DNA from: Trogon surrucura
Lineage: Eukaryota > Chordata > Aves > Trogoniformes > Trogonidae
Assembly (NCBI GenBank): GCA_020746105.1
Contig: CM036619.1
Location: forward strand, 59,445,135-59,509,134
Direction: 5' to 3'
Length of the DNA stretch: 64,000 nucleotides
In this document: positions 12,334 through 24,919 of the stretch, piece after piece
Numbering within the stretch: the first letter of the stretch is position 1
Layout: each line of letters opens with the position of its first letter
Made by a program: the position numbers and the translations under genes
The notes under the pieces: generated by a model
What the model was told of the DNA's origin: nothing
Databases searched by the model: none
What the model saw: the letters and a program-made list of their open reading frames with translations, nothing else

Positions 12334-15300
12334 ATGCTCGATACTGCGGATAGTGGATGTCCTGAGCATCATTCTGCTTTAATTGCCCACGAACTACCAC
12401 AACTCAACATCGACATTGCTGCTTTCAGTGAAGTTTGTCTCCATGAGGAAGGCAGCCTCAAAGAACATGGTGCCAGCTACATACTCTATTGGTCAGGCAA
12501 ACCCAAAACCGAAAGACACCTTTCAGGAGCTGGTTTCATAATTAAAAACTCCATCGCCTCCAAACTAGAAAATCTGCCTACAGGTCATTCCAATTGCATT
12601 ATCTTCCTATGCCTCCCACTACACAACAAGCAACATGTTATTCTCTTCAGCATATATGCCCCAACTCTCCAAGCTGACGCTGTGGAAAAGGACAAGTTTT
12701 ACACCGACTTGTGCCGCCTCACTCAAAAGGTCCCTGCAGATGATAAGACCATCATCCTTGGCGACTTCAATGCCAGAGTAGGAAAGAACTCTGAAGCCTG
12801 AAAAGGAGTACGAGGCAAACATGGTGTTGGAAACTGTAATGACAATGGTCACCTCTTGCTAGAGTTTTGTACAGAGCAGCAGCTCACCGTCACTAACACT
12901 ATCTTTCAGCAGAAAGACAGCTTGAAGGCAACCTGGATGCATCCTCGATCCAAGCACTGGCACCTCATTGACTACGTCTTAGTGTGTCAGAGCAATATTC
13001 GTGATGTCTGTCATACCTGAGTGATGCCTAGTGCAGAATGTCAGAGAGACCACCGCCTTGTGCGATGCAAACTTAACCTCCACTTTAAGCCGAACCTAAG
13101 AGGGGTGGCATTCCAAGGAGAAGGCTCCACGTTAACAGTCTTCAAACAGCTACAATGAGAGACAGCTTCCAGGTAAACCTTCAAACTAGGCTTGAAGTCC
13201 ATCTCGTAGATGCCTCTCCTGAAGCGCTTTGGCAACATATTAAAAATAGCATCCCCCAGTTTTCTGAAGAATCTTTAGGGTTCGCTTCCAAGAAAAACAA
13301 AGACTGGTTTGATGAAAATAATCAAGAGATCCAGGATCCAGGAATTGTTGACAAAGAAGAGAAATGCTCACCAAGTACACCTCACCCAGTTATCTTGCCA
13401 CGTAAGAAAAGCAGCCTTTTGTCTTGCATGCAGTAAGCTTTAATAGAAACTTCGAGACATCCAGAACAAGTTGTGGATCAACCTAGCAGAAAAGACTCAA
13501 CTATGTGCTGATTTAGGCAACCATAGAGAATTCTATGAGGCTCTGAAAGCAGTGCACAGACCCACACACCATGTTCAAAACCAACTGCTAAGTGCAAACG
13601 GCCAAATACTTCTCACAGATAAAGCCTCCATCCTGAATCGATGGTCTGAACATTTCCAGACTCTCTTCAGTGTCAACCGTGTAGTTCAAGGCTCAGCAAT
13701 CCAGCACATTACACAACAACTGGTGAAAACCAAATTGGATATAGCCTCTACTATGGGAGAGACTCTCAAGGCCATACAGCAGATGAAAACTGGCAAGGCA
13801 GCTGGGATTGATGGAATCCCGCCTGAAGTCTGGAAGCATGGAGGTCAAGCACTCCATGCTAAATTTCACAAGCTCATTGTGCGTTGCTGGGAAAAAGGGG
13901 AACTACCACCAGATCTCCGTGACACAGTCATCATCACTCTGTACAAGAAGAAAGGAGAAAAATCAGACTGTTCAAATTACCGAGGTATTACTTTGCTCTC
14001 TATTGCTGGTAAAATCCTTGCAAGAATACTTCTGAACAGACTAGTACCAGTTGTCTCAGAAGAACTTCTACCTGAAAGCCCGTGTGGTGTCAGAGCCAAC
14101 AGGAGTACCACAGACATGGTATTTGTTCTCAGACATCTGCAAGAGAAGTGTAGGGAACAGAACAAAGGACTCTATGTAACTTTCATTGACCTCACCAAAG
14201 CTTTTGACACTGTAAGCAGAAAAGGCCTGTGGCAGATCTTGGAATGATTAGGATGTCCTCCCAAGATCCTCAGAGTGATTATCCTGTTACACAAGGATCA
14301 GCGCGGCCAAGTCAGATCTGGCGATGGACTCTCTGAGCCCTTCCCAATAACCGATGGTGTGAAACAAGGTTGCGTTCTCGCACCAACACTATTCACGACG
14401 TTCTTCAGCATGATCCTCCAAAGGGCTACGGCAGACCTCGACGAAGATAATGGCATTTGCATCCATTATTGTACCGATGGTAACCTCTTCAACCTAAGGC
14501 AATTGAAGGCGCACACTAAGACCCTAAATCACCTTGTCCGTGAGCTGCTTTTTGCTGACAATGCCACCCTCATTGCTCACACAGAAGCAGCTCTGCAGCG
14601 CTTAACATCCTGCTTTGCTGAGCTCTTTGGGCTAGAAGTCAGCTTGAAGAAGACAGTTCTTTACCAACCTGCACCTCAGGAAATCTCCCATCATCCCCAC
14701 ATCACCATAGGCAAATCAGAGCTTAAGTCAGTCCAGCAGTTCAACTGCCTAGGAAGTATCATTTCCTTGGATGGTAAGATTGACAAAGAGATAGACAACA
14801 AGTTAGCAAAGGCATACAGAGGTTTTGGAAAACTCCATAAAAGAGTCTGGTGCAATAAACACCTGAAGAAAAGTACAAAGATTAGTGTCTACAGAGCCAT
14901 TGTGCTGTCTACTCTTTTATATGGGTCTGAATCATGGGTCATCTACCGTCACCACCTGCGACTCCTCGAACGCTTCCAACAGCGCTGGCTCCATACAATC
15001 CTAAACATCCACTGGACTGACTACGTGACTAATGTTCCTGTCCTTGAACAGGCAGGGGTCGCCAGTATTGAGGCCATGCTGCTGAGGATGCAGTTGTGCT
15101 GGGCAGGGCACGTCTCCAGGATGCAGGATCACCGCCTCCCTAAGGTTGTGCTCTGTGGTGAACTCGCCACCGGCTGCCGCAACAGAGGAGCCCCAAAGAG
15201 GAGATACAAGGACTCTCTGAAACAACACCTCAACTTTGGCCATAGTGACTACCATCAGTGGTCCACTCTGGCCTCCAATCAGGAGATGTGGAGACACACC

Positions 15301-15489
15301 ATCCATAACGTTGCTGCCTCATTTGAGAATGCACAGAGAATTAGTCTAGAGGAGAAAAGACAATGCAGAAAGAACCGTGCCTCACCAATACCACCTAAGG
15401 AGACTTTCCGCCGTGCCTTTTGCAACCGGACTTGCCTATCCCGCCTCGGCCTTTTTAGCCATCAGCGAGCTTGTAGCAAGTGTGGGTAG
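12334..15489 (+). pseudogene. RTE endonuclease-reverse transcriptase, decayed
   Basis: This frame once encoded one polyprotein. The endonuclease covers about 12334-13110: ALIAHELPQLNIDIAAFSEV with the metal-binding Glu, SIYAPTL, ILGDFNARVG at about 12757, DYVLV, and the DHRLV His block near 13050. A linker leads to the RT (about 13600-14800): GKAAGIDGIPPE, SNYRGITLLS, TFIDLTKAFDTVSRKG, GVKQGCVLAPTLF and LLFADNATL. A C-terminal part with YGSESWV and SRMQDHRLPKVVL ends in a zinc-finger-like tail (CNRTCLSRLGLFSHQRACSKC). In-frame stops lie at 12799, 13018, 13441, 13444 and 14245. Frameshifts lie near 13150 and 13335. The second catalytic Asp of FADD is Asn (codon 14560-14562). Most stops are explained by C-to-T or G-to-A changes from Trp, Arg or Gln codons. 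It cannot make an active enzyme. Confidence 0.9.
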
Positions 15490-15533
15490 AGCCCTTCCCA
15501 TGTATTAGTTCGTGAAGCCTAGCCGTGATGATG

Positions 15534-15542
15534 AGTTCAGCT
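15534..15542. repeat. RTE target-site duplication, right
   Basis: AGTTCAGCT immediately follows the GTGATGATG 3' end and matches 11540-11548 base for base. Confidence 0.85.
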
Positions 15543-17240
15543 GTTAGAAATATTGATGTATCTCTTGATCCCGGATAAAATTTTGGGGATATTATGCATA
15601 ATGTCTCTGAAGACTTTTTTCTCCTTTTCTGGAATACGACTTGTGGAGGGGAGGAAATTGTTGGTTTTGTTTTGGTGTTTTTCTAACAACTTATTAATTT
15701 TCCTTTTTTTTTTTGAGTTTCAATTTACAGGAATGTAGTGATATTAGTACAATACTTGCTCTTCTCAATAAGTACCTGAAACTATGGAAATTGATTTAGA
15801 AACATTTACCACTGTCAAAACACAATATTCTCATGAAATTCCTTGTATTTTAAATCTAATTGATTCTGATTGATTGATCTAAACTGATTAGAATTTATTT
15901 GGTATTTTTAAATGATTAAACATATTTTTCCCCTTTTCCTAACTAAATTCCAATTACAAGAGTGCAATCTAAGGTCTGTTGGAAACAAGTGTTTTATGGA
16001 TGGAAAAATAGTAATTAAATGGGATGGAGCCTTTCCCCATTGTTATTATTTCTTGGTGTCTCTTTCAGTTCTTTTAATGGTATAGAAAAAAGACAGTTGT
16101 GATTGTCTTTGACTTTTCCTAATTACTAAGAACTCCTTGTCACCTTTTCCCATGCCCCAAGTTCTGGGGTTTTTTGTTGTTTTTAAAACAGCTGCTAAAA
16201 TTTTGAATATGATTCTGATAACCACAAATAAAAGTAATAACTGAAAGATATTTTTTAGAAAACTTGAAGTTGTACAAGACTTCCAGTGCCAGTTGTTCAT
16301 GTGATGCAACATAATATTAAAGATACATCTCACTATATTATTTTGCATTATCCAGTCTCTAAAGCCCAAGACAAACCTGATTTTACAATTTCCATGGACA
16401 GTTAAATACATCTATTTTTTAAAAAATAGATATGCTTTTTTTAAAAAAACAAACCACCCCAAAACATAATCCAAAAATCCAGCTCCTCACTTGTAAACTG
16501 GACTGTTGAACCTCATAGTGTCTTATTTAAATAGCTATATAGGTTTACAGATTGCAAGAAACCTCTAAAGATAATTCTGATTTTTCCCTCCGAACTTCCT
16601 CCTTTTTTCCTTCTTTCTTCCTCTCCTCCCCTTCCCCTCTCATTCTCTTTCAAGACAAGTGGAAAGATTAAAAAAATACACCATAAATGTAGCTAATTTT
16701 CTTCTGCTTTAAATGTAATTTTTATTTGACTGTTTATGTATCTAATTTTTCATAGATTTATGGTGATTGATAAAATAAATGTGTACATAGTCTTTAGCTG
16801 TTCAAGTGTGTTAAATGTCATCCTACTCACAACAGATGAAGCATAGGATGTTATCAATTTTTTCCAAGTCCTGCATTCATTCAAAATAGAAATTTAGTTT
16901 GTGCCAGACCACGATACCAGAGAATTACCTTCGGTTTTCTGGAAAGTAGTAACCTCTTAAATGATCATGTGGCTTGGAGACAATTCTGTCTTGATATAAA
17001 TACATTGATCTGCTTGTGACCAATCTCTGCTCTGACTACTGATTTTTTTGGGAACAAATATGCATCATTTTTTTGTCGTATGAGTTTTTTTGCTATGTCC
17101 TATACTACGCCTTTGAAAATCTATGATTGTTCCAAGTATATTGGCAAAAAAAAACCCATATAAGAACAAAGCACAGTCTTACATGACTAGTTCTGTAGAA
17201 CAAACATAAATAATGGTGATAGCACTTAAATTTCTTTTAA
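15543..17240. other. Unique AT-rich sequence, no gene seen
   Basis: About 1.7 kb without repeats I recognise. The 121-codon minus-strand ORF at 16046-16411 is AT-driven and shows no domain, so it is treated as chance. A pyrimidine-rich CT tract lies at about 16586-16652. Confidence 0.6.
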
Positions 17241-17835
17241 ATAGAATCACAGAATCACAGAATGTTAGGGATTGGAAGGGACCTCAAAGGATCATCAAGT
17301 CCAATCCCCCTGCCAGAGCAGGAACACCTAGATAATGCTACATAGGAACGTGTCCAGGCAGGTCTTGAATGTCTCCAGAGAAGGAGACTCCACAGCCTGT
17401 TCCAGTGTTCCGTCACCCTCACTGAGAAGAAGTTTCTTCTCGAGTTTAAGCGGAACCTCTTATGTTCCAGTTTCAGCCCATTACCCCTTGTTCTATCATT
17501 GGTTGTCACTGAGAAGAGCCTGGCTCCATCCTCGTGACACTCACCCTTGATATATTTGTAAACATTAATGAGGTCACCCCTCAGTCTCCTCCAAACTAAA
17601 GAGCCCCAGCTCCCTCAGCCTTTCCTCATAAGGGAGATGCTCCACTCCCTTAATCATCCTAGTTGCCCTGTGCTGGACTCTCTCCAGCAGTTCCCTGTCT
17701 TTCTTGAACTGAGGGGCCCAGAACTGGACACAATATTCCAGATGGGGTCTCACCAGGGCAGAGTAGAGGGGAAGGAGAACCTCTCTTGACCTACTAACCG
17801 CCCCCCTTCTAATACAGCCCAGGATGCATCAGCCA
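17241..17835 (-). mobile_element. CR1 fragment, RT C-terminus and 3' UTR
   Basis: On plus this starts with the reversed tail (ATAGAATCACAGAATCAC), followed by the 3' UTR and then the reversed C-terminal part of ORF2, readable on minus as [35 protein letters not shown] at 17255-17509. It continues through the [17 protein letters not shown] region to about 17835, where homology stops. A gap near 17400 removes part of the PREVVES region. The 3' UTR and C-terminal wording resemble those of the CR1 at 45647-47672. Confidence 0.9.
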
Positions 17836-20800
17836 GCATCTTACTTGCTGTGTGTATTTATATTGTGATTAGAGTTAGCACTGCTACCTCAGATCAAATA
17901 TCAAGGTTCCTAGTGCTTAAAAACTATTGAAATTTAATGCTATGGCTACTCTTCCAATGTCCTGTGTATTCTTTTCAGACATCTCTCTAGGAAGAATTCG
18001 TGTGTTTAGGAGATAAACAAAAAAAAAATTCTGAAAATAGCCTAGATTTAGATCTGATGCAATGCTTTACTACTCAGTGAAATTCCCACATTTATAATGC
18101 CAAAGTTATTTTGAGTTTTCAAATGCTATGCCAGGGAATTTGATATCATTTGATAGAGAAATCCTGTCTACACAGAAAAATGTTTGGCCTTAAATACATT
18201 GCAACTATTTATGTATGTTTCTTCACAATGATTAAAACAGATACACTTTCAGTGAAACTTACATTTAAGCAAGTAGGAATAATAATGTTAGCTTTAATGG
18301 ATTTTTTCATTGTATGAATTAAGTGCACAAAACCCTGAAGTATATAAGGAACAGCTTGAAAATGTGACTGTGAATTTTCAGTGTACCTGCAGATTCAAAT
18401 CTCATTTTAGTGGTCTTCTTTCTTGTTATGTGCATTTATGTTCCACTACCAGTAATTCTAGTTACATATGCATGTGTGTGGGAAGACAAAATAAAATAAA
18501 AACTTCCACCTATTTGTAAGTGGGAACAATCTCACTGAAGTATACAAAGCGACACAAATTCCTACAAGAGTAAAAATAAAACCCCAAAACACAATGCTAT
18601 GCCATTTTAACTGAGTACTGGAACTGTCTATCCGTATTTTAGATAAATGTAATTCAACTTATTCATTGGGATTTGCAATCAAAGAAAAAAAAAAAAAGGA
18701 AATATGTCCTATAAAGTCTTCATTTTTAGAATGCAGATGTGAACATCACATTCCTAAATATGACTCTCACTAAAAATTTTACTTCTTGCAAGCTACATGT
18801 TTAATGGCAAAGAAGTCAGTATAGAAGTACCAGACTTCATCTATTCAGCTGTCTTGTGTTAAGTTTTTGTTGTTTACTTGGGGTTAATTTTGATCTGAGT
18901 AATTAGAAATAAAAACCATAAATAAAGGAGAAAAGATGACCTTGAAAAAGGTGTAGTGAATGCACTGTGCAAAGACTCCACTGCACATTAAAACACAGGC
19001 TGTAGTCACCAATGTTTCTTTGTCAGTCTCTATTTGAAGTTATGTCTACAGCTAAGCTGCACTAAAATATCCAAGAGGAAAAAAAGAGAGATTTATTCTT
19101 TGGGGTCCATTCAATTACATATATACTGTGTTAGACTTCTTACAATGTCCAATTCTTTTATTGATGGAAAATTAGCCTTGCCAACTTTGTTATACAGCCT
19201 CAAGAAACTTGATTTCTAGCTACTACAGGAGGCACACTTAAAATGAATATAGTAAATAGAACTTTAATTATGGTAGTATTTAGAGGGTTTTTTTGAGCCT
19301 AATCTCACCTGGAGCCAAGCTTTTTCACACTTTTTTAGATACCCTTCTTTTAAATTCTGTGTACACTTCCAAATGATGCTCTTATAGAGGTGCATAGTTC
19401 CAGAGTTCTTCATCAGTGAATTAGACACAGGAAGAATAAGACACTTGGAAGAGAAAACTTACAAGAAGAAATATATTGTAGCAAAAGGTCATAGATAAGA
19501 AATGGAATGGGTTTATGAAACTCTATATATCTTTTAAGCTTTTCTACCACACCTCCGTTAAATACTTCTGGAGCTATATGTAAACTTCTGTTACAGACTG
19601 CAACAGGAGTACTATCTGTGTTCTCTGAGTTAGTCGGTCTTGAATATGCTGTGTACAAGTTTTTCATCTCTCAAATCCAATGAGAAAAGGTAGTGTTCCA
19701 TGTCCAGAATGCCAGTGGAACGAAGTGATGTGAATCTACTTTTCTAGAAAACCCTCAATATTTTGAGAGTTTTATTAAGCATTATTGCAAATGCCCTGGG
19801 TCTCACAGAAATTCTGGACATCAATCTCCAAAGCACTTACTTGGAAATGCATATATTTGAAAATACTGAGATTTATTTGAAAAGTTTGTTATTATATGTC
19901 TTATTTCTAATCCCAGATTTTGGAAAAGAAGAGGTGCCATAGGAACATTGGTTTTCGCTCGGCTTTATTTTTGTAAGTAAATTTCTAAAACTCAAAACCA
20001 TGAACTGAAATCTGACAACAAAATCAGTGCGCTTTCAAAGAAAAAGTCTTATAAGTATTTGAACCATTTATAATTTTTTCACATTAACATTACCTCTTTT
20101 CTACCAAGTTAGTATGAAAACATTATTTGTTAAGATTTCATTTCTGTAGGATGGTCCATAGACTTTTTCTCTTACATTCATTTAAACCAATGCCTCCCCT
20201 TGTACAGCCATCAATTCTGATGCTTGTTTGAGCAGACAGCCCTATCTGGGAATCTCTGTGATACAACACTACAAATAAGTAAGACATATTCCAAATACTA
20301 TCCTTATTTTGTGAGATACAGAGATCCTGAAAGTTTGCAGTTTTCACTGGAGGTAAGTATGGAGAAGATGTTCAAACCTGTAAGTGCCAATCTTGCTAAT
20401 GCTGTGTCCGAAGGGGTAGCTTGCTACTTAATGTGAGGAGACTCCCTAGCGTAGACTTGACCTGTCCTAAATATGAGACAATGTTCAGAGACTTTTCACG
20501 GGGTAGCATGCAGCAACAATCACTACAACTAAGTGATTTTGAAAAGACTGTACAAGACCACTCCTTCCAAGATCTTCCAATATTACCTAACAAACTTTAT
20601 GCTCTTGGACATTACACTACAGCATCCACAACTCACCCTCTCTGTTCACTGCTGTGAAAGCATTATTCCAAAGAGCTGCAAATAGCCACTGCCTTATTAC
20701 AGGCATTTTGAATGGGACACATGCAAGATAATACTTTTCTAGTGATAGAAGGACATTACATGGGGTTTAGTGGAGACTCAGTACCAAAGGTTGTATACTG

Positions 20801-21395
20801 TGTATGATGCCAGTCTATGATATTTGGTCTTAGGAACAGAGATTATCTTCAAGCGTATTGCTTTTAGTAGAATATACGTAGTCTATAAGATCTGTGAATT
20901 CAACAGTGTTAAAAGATTTTATAACATACGTAAAAATCAATATCTTATTACTTTAAATGAAATATTATAAATAATAAAAAAGGAAGTATTCACTTCTGGC
21001 ATTTTGAATGATGGGCTGCTACTGCTGTATACTAAAACTGCTCACAGAGCTATGAAGGCAGTACGGGCTACAAAACAGAGGAAAAGAGAAGCAGTAACCT
21101 GAGATAGTCTTCTAATAATACCTTTGCCCAGAACGAATAATAGAAGCCAAATCTTCTATATCTGGGAGAAGAAACAAAAGCAGATCATGAGAACTTGAAG
21201 AAGTTATCTGAGAAAAGCTTTTTTTTTCCATTAAATTTGAACTGCTGGCTCCATACACTAACATGCCTATAATAGTTACAGCATAAAGTTTCCTGCAGCT
21301 TTAAAAATTAGTGCTTTATGTTAAATGTTATGTATATGTATGTTCAATAAGCATCACACGGTTTGTTTCCTTTACATGTTTATTGTAATCTCATT

Positions 21396-21480
21396 TATCC
21401 TATCCTATCCTATCCTATCCTATCCTATCCTATCCTGTCCTGTCCTGTCCTGTCCTGTCCTGTCCTATCCTGTCCTATTC
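21396..21480. repeat. Pentanucleotide microsatellite TATCC/TGTCC
   Basis: Seventeen 5-bp units: eight TATCC, then six TGTCC, then TATCC, TGTCC and TATTC. The two blocks differ by one transition, which shows that a point variant spread by slippage inside the array. The ORF crossing it (21325-21549) is only the repeat translated. Confidence 0.95.
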
Positions 21481-21971
21481 ATTATTTTGCCATTTAATAG
21501 CTCTCTCATAAGTCCTTGCTTTGCTTCATTAGAAAGAATATTTAATTAAAAAAGATAAAGAGGGAACAGGTGTAACTGGTGAATGAAATATGCATTGCTA
21601 ACATGGAAGTAGGCGACTGTAAGACAAGTGTAACACAGTTGAAAATACCTACTTTTCAGACGTCCTTACAGAGCCTACAGACTAGAAAGCATCTACTGGA
21701 CGTTGCAGGTCAGCACCAGCAGTCAATTTTTTGGAAGAGATATATCTGGCAGAGAGCCACCATCTTTGTATTAGAAATGAACAAGTGATGTAATACATCC
21801 GCAGATCATTGTATCTCCTAAGACGCCAGGCAACACAACTCCAATACTGTTTCCAGTTTCTGTCTCAAGCAAATATATTTTAAAAAGATATTCTTGTATT
21901 CTAAAAAAGTTGATGTTCACTAAAACTGACTAGAAAGGAGGTTCTTAAGTCACTGAATTAGTTTGCCCCAT

Positions 21972-22001
21972 CTAATTAGCTCATGTAATGTAGCTAATTA
22001 G
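21972..22001. other. Perfect 10-bp inverted repeat with TAATTA cores
   Basis: CTAATTAGCT and its exact reverse complement AGCTAATTAG are separated by 10 bp. Each arm contains TAATTA, the core bound by many homeodomain proteins. This could be a regulatory site or a chance AT-rich palindrome; there is no neighbouring gene to test it against. Confidence 0.4.
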
Positions 22002-24760
22002 CTTACACAGTATAATCAGCTTTTGTGATGACAGCATTCTGCTTTGAAAACACATGTTTCTACTATGCTTCCAACAAATTGGTAGTAGCATGATAGTGAA
22101 GACAAATAGTTTTTCGATGCATAGAGTGTGATTTTTGGCTGGCACAAACTTTCGTACAAATATTTTCTTTTTCTTACATTATCAGTAAGACTTAAGTGAA
22201 CTTAAAAGATGGCAATATACAATAATTATGAAGGAATATACAAAAATATAGAAACTTCTTTACTATTCTTACACAGCATACAAATGTAAGAGGTTGAATT
22301 GTGTGAGAAAAGTAATTGATATTCTTCTTTATTGCTTCATGCACATTTATAGACTAAATTTTGGGGGCGTTTAGTCATTTTTTCCATTTTAATGTAGTGG
22401 ATAACATGCTAGTGAAAGATAGCAGATAAGAAAATCCTTACCTATTCCACAGACTTTCTACCATTGTATATCCTTGCATGACTTAACCTTATTTGAAAAG
22501 AAGTGTTTCAATCTTTATTTTCTTTTACGCTTCTCATATTTCAGTTTACTCCACCCCTCTAAACAACCTGCACACCCTCTCATACCTATTAGAAGGAGCT
22601 TCTATATAAAAAAAGCTATTATGAATTTTATTCTGACATCTGAACCGGGAACTGTTGTTATCAGGATATTCTGACTCTCATAATCTGGCATTAAGGCACG
22701 TGTTCACAGCTACTTAGATGCTCCTAAGTAAACACAGGTTTAAAAGCTTTTCTAAACATGAGTTGGGGATATCTTTTCAAACACATCTGTATAATCTTAC
22801 TGATAGGACTTAGTTCACTATCTTAGTGGAATGACAGACTCATGTCTGGATCTGAGCTTCCAACTTGTCAGTTCTCCATTGCTGAACTCATTCCCTCTTC
22901 ATCTTTAAAACTTGAAGACCTCTTCCATAAGCACTTAGTACCTTTTTTTTTTTTTCCCCCCCTAACTCCAGGGTTGGATTTCAGAATACCTTAAAAACTA
23001 GAATTTTATTCTGAAATGTGGGTCTAGAAGCTAGACAGTGTTTTATTTTTAAATGCCTCTGGAGATATTGCCAACTTCTGCACAATTGCTTAGAATGACA
23101 GTAGAAACCCAGGAGGTGAAAGACCAACTTCTTTATCATGCTTGTACTGAAGTATTAGGATTTTCATCATAACGGGAGAGTTTGCTATTCACCAAACTGC
23201 AGAACGTGTTGTCTAGAGACTGTCTTTTAATATGCTTCATTGTATTGTCAAGAGAGTAATAAACTGTGACAAAGGTTTTCATGTTTTCGAATGAAAAATA
23301 TTTATAGAATCAAAAATGTTGCTTGGTAAGTCAGCTATGCAACCTAGTTCAAAATGAAATGTCAGACACTTAGTATTTAGTCCTAGGAAAGAGCTTCGTT
23401 TTTAATGTAGCGCTAAGGAAAAGTATAATTGAAAAATTTAACAGAGAGTGAGCTAGAAAACTACAATTACATGGGAGATGCTGTTTATATTCTAGGCATT
23501 TTGAATGGTAATTTTTTAGAAAGATGATAGCTGCTAGTATGGGTTTTAGGAAAAAAAAAGTTCTCCTGGAAATAGACAAAAAAGGAAAAGAGAAAGAAAA
23601 AACCAATATATCCAACAAACCCAGCAAAAAATATCCTGGCAGAAGAGAGAACAGAGGTTGGTTTTCACGGATGCATCATAGAAGAGAAATACTATGCACT
23701 GAGTTAATATAGGATGAAACTACACATATACCCAAGTACAGCATGTTTTTCCTAACACCCTCTGTTTGTGTGTTATCATTGGATTATTTGTTGCCAGTTA
23801 CAGTGACCATCCTTTATCCACAGACTTCAAATATCAGCAGTGAAATGGAGGCCATCATTTGGTTTTGCATCCTTAATCTGGTTAATCACTTGCTGGTGCA
23901 TCTTGGTAGGTAGAAGCATATTACTATGAAGAAATTTTACAGAAGTTGTTGTATCACCCTTCCAGGATCACATAAGAAACTTTAATACAGTATGCTGCTT
24001 GCTGTGCTGAATTCTATCTCCTCTGAAGGCCTCAGTTCACTCAGGTGTCTTCCTGCTTTTATTTACTATGTATGACAGTCTCATTTTCCTTATTCTAAGT
24101 CAGTTTGAGGTTAAGAACATGCTTAGAAATCTAGCTTGGTTAAGGCCCTTATAACTGACCTGAAATTGCACATTTTAAATGGTATAAATAAGAAATGTGG
24201 AATCCATACAGCAATATCTGCCAACCTTTGTAATAACAAACTTAGTAGGAACACATTCAGGCGTAGATGACAGCAGCAGAGGAATTGCTGAACTTAATTT
24301 TTAAAATTTTTATCTTATCAAATTTAATTCACTGTCTTTGTCACCGGAACAGTAGTGCTTATTTACCAACCAAAGGTTATTATTAGATGTTCTTAGTTCT
24401 ACATAAATTCTCAACAGAAACGTTTAAATAAATCAACATTTTCAAGTATCATAGATGAAAGCACTTCTAATTACTCAGAATATTAGATTCAGTGTGATTT
24501 TGAAATCTAGATTTCTGCTTGAAACACACTGAAATATGCATTGCATTATTTGATTAATAATTAACGAAAGAGTTAGGGTAAAGTAGTAAAACCATACTAG
24601 TGCAGAATTTAACAGAAAAGATAGCCTTGCCCTTCCTTTCCCCTTTTGCTCCCACTACACACCTGCCACCATTGCTTCACATTGCCGTTAAAAGCCTACT
24701 TTCTAAATTAGACCGATGTAGCAAGAGAAGTCAGAATGTGAGTACAGGTGAATTGGCAAT

Positions 24761-24919
24761 CAATTGTGGGACTGGAACCACAACCAGGAGTTCAACTGCT
24801 TAGACCATGTGACTCACTTTGAGAAGTCTGGTCTACTAGGGGCTGATGAGGTCCATCTGTCAGAGAAGGGGAAGAGCATCTTCAGTCATAAGCTTACCAA
24901 GCTTGTGAAGAAGCTTTAA
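24761..24919 (+). pseudogene. CR1 ORF1 C-terminus, esterase-like end
   Basis: The open stretch reads QLWDWNHNQEF, then THFEKSGLLGADEVHLSEKG, and ends at a TAA (24917-24919). CR1-like elements are known to carry an SGNH/GDSL-type esterase domain in ORF1, whose last conserved block is Asp-x-x-His; here it is DEVH (codons 24845-24856), normally DGVH or DGLH. The hydrolase core with the nucleophile Ser is not visible upstream, so only the tail remains. Assignment rests on this block and on CR1 ORF2 sequence following directly. Confidence 0.65.

Larger units (their letters stand above)
11549..15533 (+). mobile_element. Full-length RTE-type LINE (AviRTE candidate)
   Basis: This 3985-bp non-LTR retrotransposon is bounded by a perfect 9-bp target-site duplication, AGTTCAGCT, at 11540-11548 and 15534-15542. 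It has a 5' leader of about 0.8 kb, one long frame coding for endonuclease plus reverse transcriptase (12334-15489), and a very short 3' UTR ending in GTGATGATG, the kind of short-repeat tail, without poly(A), seen in RTE-clade elements. The protein differs strongly from CR1: it has ILGDFNARVG in the endonuclease, SNYRGITLLS and TFIDLTKAFDTVSRKG in the RT, and a Cys/His-rich end. AviRTE is a known RTE family found in several bird lineages and in filarial nematodes; assignment to AviRTE is inference from the clade and host. The coding frame is decayed, so it is a dead copy. The complete 5' end is unusual for a LINE copy. Confidence 0.85.
17836..24760. other. Unique AT-rich sequence, no gene seen
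   Basis: About 6.9 kb with no recognised gene. Short ORFs (for example 18310-18519, 20138-20347, 20224-20436, 20421-20657, 21579-21788, 23370-23627) overlap one another on both strands and show no domain. It includes the pentanucleotide array at 21396-21480 and a perfect inverted repeat at 21972-22001. Confidence 0.6.

Noticed and set aside
16046..16411. 121-codon minus-strand ORF
   Set aside because: No domain and composition like its flanks; this length is within chance for 64 kb of AT-rich DNA.
20138..20657. Four overlapping ORFs on both strands that could suggest a small exon or processed pseudogene
   Set aside because: No family resemblance in any frame and no poly(A) or splice signal arrangement.
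21325..21549. Repetitive protein with SYPIL and SCPVL units
   Set aside because: It is the translated pentanucleotide microsatellite.
24600..24803. 67-codon ORF just before the CR1 ORF1 tail, considered as more ORF1
   Set aside because: It is in a different frame from the esterase tail and shows no SGNH block.
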